From Heliocidaris erythrogramma (lineage: Eukaryota; Echinodermata; Echinoidea; Camarodonta; Echinometridae), in contig CM046871.1 in NCBI GenBank assembly GCA_025617745.1, positions 30,024,433 through 30,088,432 on the forward strand: a stretch of DNA of 64,000 bases. The letters run 5' to 3'. The position numbers and the translations under genes are program-made. Below, piece after piece: positions 11,061-21,091 of this stretch; the first letter of the stretch is position 1, and each line of letters starts with the position of its first letter. The notes beneath the pieces are model-generated. The model saw only the letters and a list, made by a program, of their open reading frames with translations. It made no database searches and was not told where the DNA came from.

Positions 11061-11990
11061 TCAATGTTTGAATTTGCGTTTAATAATATCTCTTGCTTCC
11101 TTTGTCGTTGTCATGTGCAGCAGAGGTTGTAGCCATCCTAAGTTCGCTCCAAACAGTTTGGAAATATATCTGTCTGGGAGAAAACCGTAAAATGCCCAAA
11201 CCATCCAGCAAAAATAAAAGGAGGATGTAACCAGCAGAATGGAAACCACGCCCCTGTTTCTTCGAGATCCTCGGTTTGGTGGGATATTTCCAGCGACCGC
11301 TCCGTCATGTACAGATGGTGACCGGCGAATCATAAGGTTTCTGACGATGTCCACGCGCTGCGATTTCCGACACGCAATACGAATGATGGCAATATTGACT
11401 ACTGTTGTTGTAGCAGACGCTGTAAAAATAAGGGATGAAATGTGAAAGGAGATCCCTGTAGATACTGACCTCCATGTTCGAGAATTATCAACGCCACTAA
11501 TGCACATGTCACGGAAATAATGTACGCTATCTGTTACAGTCACATATGGAATGGCCATGATGCACGATACCAAACACGCGCTAAGGAGTAAAATCTTTAC
11601 TATGGTCATTGTAAGAAACTTGTGATAGCGCAAGGGACGGGAAATGAAGATGTACTTGTCCATGCTGATCAGACAAACGTTGAACATTACGGTTGATAAG
11701 CAGGTAAATGCTGGACAAGTAAAAACCTTAATAATAACGCTACACGTGTAAACGTCATTATATGTAGTTATTAGCAAATCCCAACTGCTCCAGAGCACAG
11801 TCAATGCAAGGTTAAAACAGAAGAAGCTCTGATACAGAAGTCTCGCGGTGTCCTCAAGTTGCCTTTGAAGATGGATCACTAGGAGAACGAACAGATTTGC
11901 AGCTACAGATAAAACGATATTTACGGAGATTAGAATAGGGTAAATAAGGGACTTATGTTCAGTGACATCACTAGCTACAGTAGCATTCAT
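11061..11990 (-). CDS. Intronless rhodopsin-like GPCR (unit 1 copy)
   Basis: A 309-residue class A-type receptor for the plasma membrane; ligand unknown. ATG opens MNAT, an N-glycosylation site with no signal peptide. TM1 is about residues 17-40 with AAN-L in the GN position, TM2 50-74, then the extracellular Cys83 before TM3. DKY at 111-113 replaces DRY and is followed by ISRPLRYH. TM5 lies near 180-205, TM6 contains FCWMVWAFYGF, TM7 GWLQPLLHM. The usual TM2 Asp and the NPxxY of TM7 are not evident, so coupling may be atypical. Short C-tail KRKFKH. Single-exon, tandem receptors of this kind are known as lineage-specific expansions in sea urchins; membership is inference. It differs from the unit 2 copy at residues 18, 23 and 297 only. 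Confidence 0.9.
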   Translation of the reverse strand: MNATVASDVTEHKSLIYPILISVNIVLSVAANLFVLLVIHLQRQLEDTARLLYQSFFCFNLALTVLWSSWDLLITTYNDVYTCSVIIKVFTCPAFTCLSTVMFNVCLISMDKYIFISRPLRYHKFLTMTIVKILLLSACLVSCIMAIPYVTVTDSVHYFRDMCISGVDNSRTWRSVSTGISFHISSLIFTASATTTVVNIAIIRIACRKSQRVDIVRNLMIRRSPSVHDGAVAGNIPPNRGSRRNRGVVSILLVTSSFYFCWMVWAFYGFLPDRYISKLFGANLGWLQPLLHMTTTKEARDIIKRKFKH

Positions 11991-13808
11991 CCTTTACAAA
12001 AGATTCTAAACTATACAGGGAATACTATGATAATATTCAGCCTGCAAAGATGAAGCTTGTAACTATTTCAGTCGTTGGCGGCTTCGTGAAAAGGCTTGTC
12101 TCACAAGCGACTTGTAAGAGTTTGAATGACGAAGAGATAGATAGTTTACGTTATAAAATCCAGTGGTTCGTGAGAACCAACGCGTTAAAATCTTTGATTT
12201 CATATAATTATACAAGTATACGGACATCAAAACCATCATTTGTCCATCAAGAAATAGGTAGTTGGTAGCTCAGGTAGGCAAAAAACCATGAAGTAAATGA
12301 CGAAGTTCAGAGAAGTACATTGTTAACATTGGTTAATGAAGGCAGAACCCATTTTTATCACGCGCTGTCAATCAAAATGTACGGTATATTTCCCCAATTT
12401 CCTTTTCTCTGTCTCCCCTCTCATTTTCCATTGACCATGTTGACAATGTATTCTGAAAGCATGTGCGGTGCTCAATTAGACAGTTCGTAATTACAATTTG
12501 CTCAAGTGCAGATAAAAGTTCTGGGTACAACTGGGGCGGTATTCTGAAAATTATGTTTACTTTTATCGTAAGGAAAACTATGTTAATTGTCATAACAAAC
12601 TGAAATTCCGCGCAATAAACACTAATCATTGGTGCTTGGGCAGAAGTCTCTGTTAACTATACGCGAGCACAGCCATCTTTGCAATATAATTAACCAATGA
12701 CTTGTCCTGATTTTGATTTGTTATGACAATTAACATCGTTTTGCCAACATAAAAAAATCATTTTGTGCGCACACCCGTAGCGTGCCCACCAGCAAAATAA
12801 ATGCGTGTACACGTTCAAATTTGGGTCATTTCAGGGTCATTTGTAATTACGAGGTGGCTTATTAACGAGGACCAAAATGTGCTCTCCTATCCCCCCCCCC
12901 CTAAAAAAAGGGGGGGGCTTGCTTGCTTGCTATGGATTATTCGAACTTGTGCATCCATCTCCATTATTGTCCATCTCTGCCAGAGAATATTGTACACGCC
13001 ACCGAGCATAAACATTTCATTTCGAAATTCTTTTGGAGACAAAATGAGAGTTTGGGGCTTTACCCAGAATAGACGCCCCAGCTCGTAGAAAATCAACACT
13101 TTCTTATTTTGTTTTCACTAAAGTGAGCATGTCAGTGAGGGGACTATATATTATTGACACTCTGTTAGGGTGCGGAGCGCTTTTCATATTGAGAACAAAA
13201 CAGAAACAAATGGTGTAAGACAACGATACATGCTACTTTAAGATTACAACAGTGTTGTCAAAGAACTTTTGAGTTGGTGTTAGGCCAAATAGGTGACCAA
13301 CCCCCGTCTTTAAATTCGTTTATGTATCACATGAACTGTAACTGTAATGTTTTAAAATGCAATATTGAACACAATCCCCATGCACCAAGAGAAGTACAGG
13401 TTTTGGAAATTTTAACTTTGAAAAGGTCCTACATCATAAAAAAGGGAAGACCATGGCTATTTTAACAGCAAGGCCATATACACAAGAAAGGCGTAGACCT
13501 ACCATGTAAAACAATTGTTACATATTACAAACTGATATCCTCCAGTGCTAATGGATCTATCCACAGGCAATGACAGGCGTAGCTATTGGCGGCACAAGGG
13601 GGTCATGTTCCCCCTGTTCATCTAATACCAAAAAGGGTCATCCACAGAACTTAGGGGGCCAAGACCTTAACCCTACCCCTGAGTTTGTGTCTGTGGATGT
13701 GTCTGTGTGTGGACTCTGTGATTTGCTTTGGGTCAACTCCCCCCCCCCCCCCCCCCCCCCCCCCAGTTCAACAAGTCCGGCTACGACACTGCATCTAGCG
13801 ATTCCTCG
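11991..13808. other. Noncoding spacer of unit 1
   Basis: Matches 19468-21091 and 23405-23620 of unit 2. Contains poly-C tracts at 12890-12901 and 13739-13764 (C26 here, C28 at 23564-23591). The sequence CCAGTGCTAATGGATC at 13543-13558 is the empty site of the LINE inserted in unit 2. Small ORFs here are not conserved in frame between units. Confidence 0.6.
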
Positions 13809-14732
13809 CTATTTGCTGTTCGGGTTTTTGACAGGTACTTCCTTATGAAAGCCCTCTACTGTCATGGCAAGGAGGAGTCGTTCTTCCAAATCTTCTTCAG
13901 TCTTGTATTCTGGCAGGTCCATACTGATGAATCCTGGACATGTAAACACCTTTGGCAAGATTTCCGCAGGCTCTGCACCATACGCCTGATGTGTGTCGAG
14001 TCGAATGATTGTGAAGCCTAGTGTCTTGAATCCGTTGAGGGGCACATACTCTGCACACGTCAGGAACCCTGCCAGAATTGTAGAGGAGTTTAATAGTATT
14101 TATGTATTATTTTGTAATATGAACGTATTTGGAACTTTACGAAAGTTTAGACACCACTACAGGAAACTCAAAGTCTACCGTATATCACCATGTTGCATAT
14201 CGGGACATCCCAGTAGACGGACAGTCCACAAGACCGAAAGGCAAATAGACTGACAGCCCACGAGACCAACGATGCCAGTCTAGTGAACCCACAGAAAAGT
14301 CAGAAGTTCCTGCCACGAAACCGAATGCATATACCACGGTTTGTGTTGTGTTTTAGATATCTTTGCTGGTCTATACTTCTATCAAATGTTGATATTTTTC
14401 CGTGTAAAATTATTTGACTTATGGGGTGTTGCAAGAAAGTTGCAATCAATTGCAAATTGTAAAGCAAATTAGAACAACCATTCTGAATGGTTCAGGGTCT
14501 GGCCATTCAAGAAGATGCGCTTGCAACAATGATTTTGATTGGTAAGTACCAATCAGTTGCAACTTGCAATCAATCGCAACTTTCTCGCAACACCCCATTA
14601 GGCAATATATATATTCGTATGTATCTTACGATAGAATTTCTTCCTATCCTCTTCTTGCAAGGAATTGAACACTTTCCAGAACAATGTGATGACCTTGTGA
14701 TTCTTGGTGTAAGGTAGCCGATAGAGAGTGTG
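13809..14732 (-). pseudogene. 3' fragment of a HECT E3 ubiquitin ligase gene (last two exons)
   Basis: Two exons copied with unit 1. Exon 14732-14630 follows a TTTCCAG acceptor and encodes HTLYRLPYTKNHKV, then FWKVFNSLQEEDRKKFY; its donor is C|GTAAGA. Exon 14068-13809 follows GGCAG and encodes FLTCAEYVPLNGF, then VFTCPGFISMDLPEY (the HECT catalytic Cys segment) and the terminal EGFHKEVP, stopping at 13809-13811. Phases join (1 nt + 2 nt = CGG). Upstream HECT exons are missing because the duplication ends in the next intron, at 14757. Both exons are open, with about 17 residue differences in 77 from the unit 2 copy. It is probably a dead 3' fragment; expression from a new promoter is possible but unsupported. 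Confidence 0.85.
14422..14597. mobile_element. 176-bp MITE with TTA target duplication
   Basis: Terminal inverted repeats TGGGGTGTTGCAAGAAAGTT and its complement (about 33 bp each), flanked by TTA at 14419-14421 and 14598-14600. Unit 2 has the empty site (GACTTAGACAAG near 24717-24728). A 3-bp TTA duplication and GGGGTGTTGC-type ends fit a PIF/Harbinger-like MITE. It sits in the HECT intron. Confidence 0.9.
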
Positions 14733-14757
14733 CTGGAAAGAAAATTGTGAAAGGGAA

Positions 14758-15943
14758 ATCAATTCTGAGCTTTTTAAAAGATTCGTCTCAATTGTAAACC
14801 TCGCCAACATACATGTCCAAGAGAAGGCGCCAGTCATCTGCAATTTCTCTCAAGGATCCCATATGCGCATAAGCTTCATTATAATGAAACTTTACACACT
14901 ACTTTGGATCCAAACTATAATGGTGGCAATTAAATGATTTAAGATGATAATTAGGTCAGTATCTGACACACTAATGTTATTTTCAGCATTTATATTTGAC
15001 TAACAAAATTCAGAAAAACATCATTGCGACTGAGACTTTTCGCTGATAATCACGTCTCGGTCTTCCAAACCGTCAGATGTCCGTCCTGTATTCACGACTG
15101 TCACGTTCCTATTCTCTCTTTCGGTTTTTCTTTTGGCCTTTTTTAAAATCTCCTTGTCGGTCCCTCTATTTCGCTCTTCTCTCTCTCTCTCCCTCGCTTC
15201 AGCTTTCCTATTTGGGTTTATTTTCAGATAATGTTGACGCAATATCATCACAAGACTGACAAGTATATGTCAACTGATGTTTGCACATCATTTAAAGACC
15301 AGCAGCAGGATCAAAAGAAGAGGATCATACGACAATTAATGACGTAGTATGCTAATAGAAGGTGACATTGGTTCTGAGAAGAATAGGCAAAGGCAGTATA
15401 CACCCCATGAGTATGCTATCTGTCTATGGAACACATGGAGCACACCATCACCAAGAAGTCCAATTATGTAATTATTATCCATTTCATATTTAAACAGGAT
15501 AGAACATTTAGCACAAGGCTGCTTTTGCCTTGTGGTCCTGTAACTTATTCAGTCATACTGTGAACATAGTAAAGAAAATTAAACAATAAATAATGACTTG
15601 TATGCATACAGAAATATACTGTTTTACAGCAGTAAGCAATATCCATGATCATGCAGCTTGAACATAGATATATATGAACTTAGAAGTGGGACAAAAGGAG
15701 CACAGAAATGTTTATTCAGAAAGTCTGAATTAAAAAACTTTGGAACTGTCCAGACCATAAATAACTATATTTCAACATGAATCAGAGTAATATTAGGTTC
15801 CAGTGCTGTTTTGAAAGGCGGATACAGTATAAAGAGCTGAGTATAAAATATGTGTATAGTATACAGTTAATGGACTTCTATGTTCCGATCATATCTGCAG
15901 AATTATGACAAGCCTATATTTCAGATTTCAGATTCAGATTTCT
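14758..15943. other. Spacer block A2, no gene
   Basis: No supported gene. Contains a CT-rich run (15170-15195) also present in A1 near 3535-3560. Preserves the pre-insertion site of LINE copy 2 at 15742-15750. Confidence 0.6.
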
Positions 15944-17414
15944 GTTAAATGAACAGCGGTTTTCTATGAATAGCGGTCCTTATTAATAGACTAGCAAGGT
16001 TACCCCTTTTAAAGATGGTCAGTGAATACAGAATTATCTCCCCTCCACCCCCCCCCCCCCCTCCAAAAAAAAACGTGTGACTCTTCGTCGAAGGCAGCGC
16101 TGAATTTACGAACCGGCAAGCGTGCCCTCGGACGCGCGAATGCATAGTGGTCCTTATGAATAGCAAGGTAATTTGTATATGGTTTGCTCGCTATTTAGAA
16201 GGACCGCTATTCATACAAAACCGATATTCATTTAGTCACGCGTTATGGATAGCGGTCCTTATGACTAGCGAGGTAACCCCGTCCTATGTGGCCATGCACT
16301 GCTGGTCATATTGTGTTTGAACAAAACCCCTTACATTTCCCTTCTTTAGAGTTGCTTGTTCTTTTTGTCTCTTTGTAGTAATTAGTGTAATAATATTGAT
16401 AATACTAATGATCTTTAGATAATAATAATAATGATAATAATAATTATAATTATTATATTAATAACAATCATTATTATTACAGTGAAAGGGTACGGGAAAC
16501 TGGTAGGTTTGTGAGGTAATGCTCTCCTTACGGAAATAACAGCCTCTGTGGGAAATGACAACATTTGAACATAAGAATAATTGGAAAATAGACATACATG
16601 TAAATGTATCAAAATGTAACAAAATGTAAATTATCAAAACTGAGTCCTTCTTATATTCAAAATGTAACATTATGATTCATAATTCATCAAAATCTAATGC
16701 TGGTTCCTTCTCTCTAATTGTTGAACTGACGATTTGTAAAACAATTCAAAAATTCTTTGTTGATTTCACAATATATTTATCTACATGTATATACAGTGTT
16801 AATGAAGAGATAACGTCTTACAGCATCATTTTACATCATTTTATACCATATTCTTCTAGCCTTTCAATTACTCACAGGCCAATACTCCATCATACAAGTA
16901 TGCCATCATCTCTTACTCAGGTACATGTACATGCAGTGCATTGCAAGGACTGGATGCATTTACCAATCCTAAAATTAACATGAAATAATAATTCTTATTT
17001 ACTTCACAAGAATTGATAGACTTATTATCTTTATTAAAATTAACGGATACATGTATATCACATACAACTGAAATTGTCATTGCTATACAGAAAAATACAT
17101 GCAATTTTCATCTAAGACATACACCAAACTTTTATCTATTTTTCAGACGCAGAACAATCAAATGCTAGCTGCAAAAATGTGCACACTATTTTGTTGCAAT
17201 TTACGAGAGTATTTCCTATATATTCCAACAAAATAAATATCAGTATATGAAATAAACATCAGTATACCAAATACACAGCACTTGTTTAAAATGACAAATT
17301 CTACTAGTATGATTCTCACCAATTCTTTAACAATTTAAATTCAAGACACAATCAATAAAATATTGAACAAATTAAATCAAGTAAAGTCTGTTCCTGTTTT
17401 CCTGCAGTAGAGAA

Positions 17415-17815
17415 CAAAATGCACTTGTGCATCTACTTGCACAATTCCAACATCAATCCCTGCCTATCATAGCACTCCCCACTGCACAGCAGAACAAAAT
17501 GCACTTGTGCATCTACTTGAACAGCTCCAACATCAATCCCTGCCTATCATACCACTCCCCACTGCACAGCAAAACAAAATGCACTTGTGCATCTACTTGC
17601 ACAGCTCCAACATCAATCCCTGCCTATCATAGCACTCCCCACTGCACAGCAAAACAAAATGCACTTGTGCATCTACTTGCACAGCTCCAACATCAATCCC
17701 TGCCTATCATAGCAATCCCCACTGCACAGCAAAACAAAATGCACTTGTGCATCTACTTGCACAGTCCCAACATCAATCCCTGCCTATCATAGCAATCCCC
17801 ACTGCACACCCAGTG
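17415..17815. repeat. 80-bp tandem repeat, 5 copies
   Basis: Unit starts recur at 17415, 17495, 17575, 17655 and 17735, exactly 80 bp apart. The unit 1 counterpart has two. The apparent ORF through this array is only the repeat being open in one frame. Confidence 0.92.
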
Positions 17816-17980
17816 CTGACCTGTCCACTCCTCATGCAGAACAAAGGAGGTGCACTCGTGCACGAACAAATTCAATAGATCCCCTATAAACATACCCCCA
17901 AAAAAGGCGAGAAACCAAATTGGCCATGACTGGGGGTGCCTCACCTATAATCCTTCTGGCAACATGATGCAAATTCCAGT

Positions 17981-18327
17981 TTACAACAACAGTAATAACA
18001 TTCTGTACTTATGTAGCGCCTATTACATATACAATGTTCCTAAGCGCTTCACAGATATATCATTACTATGGTCATCAGATTCAGGCTCGACCTCACACAA
18101 TGTATGCACCTTCTCCACTCCCTGGGAGAATTCCAGCCAGGCGCCCTTTCATAGACGCTCATGATGCTGAACAAACCACAGTGATTGTCTCATCCTTCCG
18201 GGTACCCATATCTCATATAGGTGGAGAGCAGCAATGTAGATTTGTTTAAATACCTTGCTCAAGGACAGTGCTGTGCCGGGGTTCGAACCCACGAACTTTG
18301 CAGTATTTAAACCACTAGACTTCGACA
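17981..18327 (-). mobile_element. tRNA-derived SINE, minus strand (unit 2 copy)
   Basis: Same SINE as 10661-11006, with a perfect box B GGTTCGAACCC near 18282-18292, body, GCGCTTAGGAAC and GGCGCTACATAAGTAC tail region and TTATTACTGTTGTTG end. The sequence beyond the head, up to an AAT microsatellite at 18440-18485, is kept here but deleted in unit 1. Confidence 0.72.
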
Positions 18328-18537
18328 CCTCTAGTAATTTATTATGTATCGTTCCCATCTGTTTCACTGAATTTTTAAATTGAATTGGAATATACCATTG
18401 TAACTTTACCCATTAGTTTGATTCACACCAATTACATGTATTATAATAATAATAATAATAATAATCACAATAATAATAATCACAATAAGTATCTAAATCT
18501 AATCAATTTGTATTAACAGAATTTCGATCTGCCAATT

Positions 18538-19467
18538 TCAATGTTTGAATTTGCGTTTAATAATATCTCTTGCTTCCTCTGTCGTTGTCATGTGCAGCAG
18601 AGGTTGTAGCCATCCTAAGTTCGCTCCAAACAGTTTGGAAATATATCTGTCTGGGAGAAAACCGTAAAATGCCCAAACCATCCAGCAAAAATAAAAGGAG
18701 GATGTAACCAGCAGAATGGAAACCACGCCCCTGTTTCTTCGAGATCCTCGGTTTGGTGGGATATTTCCAGCGACCGCTCCGTCATGTACAGATGGTGACC
18801 GGCGAATCATAAGGTTTCTGACGATGTCCACGCGCTGCGATTTCCGACACGCAATACGAATGATGGCAATATTGACTACTGTTGTTGTAGCAGACGCTGT
18901 AAAAATAAGGGATGAAATGTGAAAGGAGATCCCTGTAGATACTGACCTCCATGTTCGAGAATTATCAACGCCACTAATGCACATGTCACGGAAATAATGT
19001 ACGCTATCTGTTACAGTCACATATGGAATGGCCATGATGCACGATACCAAACACGCGCTAAGGAGTAAAATCTTTACTATGGTCATTGTAAGAAACTTGT
19101 GATAGCGCAAGGGACGGGAAATGAAGATGTACTTGTCCATGCTGATCAGACAAACGTTGAACATTACGGTTGATAAGCAGGTAAATGCTGGACAAGTAAA
19201 AACCTTAATAATAACGCTACACGTGTAAACGTCATTATATGTAGTTATTAGCAAATCCCAACTGCTCCAGAGCACAGTCAATGCAAGGTTAAAACAGAAG
19301 AAGCTCTGATACAGAAGTCTCGCGGTGTCCTCAAGTTGCCTTTGAAGATGGATCACTAGGAGAACGAACAGATTTGCAGCTACAGATAAAACGATATTTC
19401 CGGAGATTAGAATAGTGTAAATAAGGGACTTATGTTCAGTGACATCACTAGCTACAGTAGCATTCAT
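18538..19467 (-). CDS. Intronless rhodopsin-like GPCR (unit 2 copy)
   Basis: A 309-residue receptor in the same position within unit 2 as the gene at 11061. By direct comparison the two coding sequences differ at three bases in 930, and all three change the protein: Pro18 to Thr, Val23 to Gly (both in TM1) and Lys297 to Glu (C-tail). All landmarks are otherwise shared: NAT glycosylation site, Cys83, DKY 111-113, PLRYH, CWMVW in TM6, QPLLHM in TM7. The reading frame is full length and probably functional. The gene lies on the same strand as the HECT gene, downstream of its 3' end. No TATA-like element is confidently recognisable upstream. Confidence 0.9.
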   Translation of the reverse strand: MNATVASDVTEHKSLIYTILISGNIVLSVAANLFVLLVIHLQRQLEDTARLLYQSFFCFNLALTVLWSSWDLLITTYNDVYTCSVIIKVFTCPAFTCLSTVMFNVCLISMDKYIFISRPLRYHKFLTMTIVKILLLSACLVSCIMAIPYVTVTDSVHYFRDMCISGVDNSRTWRSVSTGISFHISSLIFTASATTTVVNIAIIRIACRKSQRVDIVRNLMIRRSPSVHDGAVAGNIPPNRGSRRNRGVVSILLVTSSFYFCWMVWAFYGFLPDRYISKLFGANLGWLQPLLHMTTTEEARDIIKRKFKH

Positions 19468-21088
19468 CCTTTACAAAAGATTCTAAACTATACAGGGAAT
19501 ACTATGATAATATTCAGCCTGCAAAGATGAAGCTTGTAACTATTTCAGTCGTTGGCGGCTTCGTGAAAAGGCTTGTCTCACAAGCGACTTGTAAGAGTTT
19601 GAATGACGAAGAGATAGATAGTTTACGTTATAAAATCCAGTGGTTCGTGAGAACCAACGCGTTAAAATCTTTGATTTCATATAATTATACAAATATACGG
19701 ACATCAAAACCATCATTTGCCCATCAAGAAAAGGTAGTTGGTAGCTCAGGTAGGCAAAAAACCATGAAGTAAATGACGAAGTTCAGAGAAGTACATTGTT
19801 AACATGGTTAATGAAGGCAAAACCCATTTTTATCACGCGCTGTCAATCAAAATGTACGGTATATTTCCCCAATTTCCTTTTCTCTGTCTCCCCTCTCATT
19901 TTCCATTGACCATGTTGACAATGTATTCTGAAAGCATGTGCGGTGCTCAATTAGCAAGTTCGTAATTACAATTTGCGCAAGTGCAGATGAAAGGTCTGGG
20001 TACAACTGGGGCGGTATTCTGAAAATTATGTTTACTTATATCTTAAGGAAAACTATGTTAATTGTCATAACAAACTGAAATTGCGCGCAAAAAACACTAA
20101 TCATTGGTGCTTGGGCAGAAGTCTCTGTTAACTATACGCGAGCACAGCCATCTTTGCAATATAATTAACCAATGACTTGTCCTGATTTTGATTTGTTATG
20201 ACAATTAACATCGTTTTGCCAACATAAAAAAATCATTTTGTACCGTTTTGTACGCACCACGGTGCGCACACCAGTAGCGTGCCCACCAGCAAAATAAATG
20301 CGTGTACACGTTCAAATTTGGGTCATTTCAGGGTCATTTGTAATTACGAGGTGGCTTATTAACGAGGACCAAAATGTGCTCTCCTATCCCCCCCCCCCTA
20401 AAAAAGGGGGGGGGCTGCTTGCTTGCTATGAATTATTCCAACTTGTGCATCCATCTCCATCATTGTCCATCTCTGCCAGAGAATATTGTAAACGCCACCG
20501 AGCATAAACATTTCATTTCGAAATTCTTTTGGGGACAAATGAGAGTTTGGGGCTTTACCCAGAATTGACGCTCCCAGCTTGTAGAAAATCAACACTTTCT
20601 TATTTGGTTTTCACTAAACTGAGCATGTCGATGAGAAGACTCTATAATTATAAGACACTCTGTTAGGGTGTGGAGCGCTTTTCATATTGAGAACAAAATA
20701 GAAACAAATGGTGTAAGACAACGACACATGCTACTTTAAGATTACAACAGTGTTGTCAAAGAACTTTTGAGTTGGTGTTAGGTAGGTGATTAGTAGGTGA
20801 TAGGTGATTCTCCCAAACCCGACCCCCGTTTTAAATACGTTTATGTAGCAGATGAACTGTAATTGTAATGTTTTGAAATGTAATATTGAACACAATCCCC
20901 ATGCCTTCATTTGATAAATTTAATTTAATTAATTTTATCCCAAGAGAAGTACAGGTTTTGGAAATTTTAACTTTGAAAAGGTCGTACATCATAAAAGGGA
21001 AGACCATGGCTATTTTAACAGCAAGGCCACATACACAAGAAAGGCGTAGACCTACCATGTAAAACAAACAAACTGCTATCCTCCAGTG
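19468..21088. other. Noncoding spacer of unit 2
   Basis: Counterpart of 11991-13547, with more base changes and indels than the adjoining GPCR coding sequences. Poly-C at 20389-20398. No gene supported. Confidence 0.6.
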
Positions 21089-21091
21089 CTA

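Larger units (their letters stand above)
3111..14757. repeat. Tandem segmental duplication, unit 1
   Basis: Sequence from 3111 matches 14761 onward, and sequence up to about 14757 matches 24885, so the blocks are head to tail. The order is spacer block A1 (3111-4158 plus 6334 onward), a fold-back element, then block B1 (about 8839-14757) with a GPCR and two HECT exons. Unit 1 is enlarged relative to unit 2 by a LINE, a local tandem duplication, the fold-back element and a 176-bp MITE. The end at 14757 lies inside a HECT intron, so this unit contains only the 3' end of that gene. Confidence 0.85.

Noticed and set aside
11239-11445. 68-residue plus-strand ORF inside both GPCR genes
   Set aside because: Antisense shadow of the receptor; identical in both copies only because the receptor DNA is.
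17427-17792. 121-residue ORF with repeated NALVHLLAQLQHQ
   Set aside because: The 80-bp repeat, read across shifting frames, is open by chance; the unit 1 copy does not preserve the protein.
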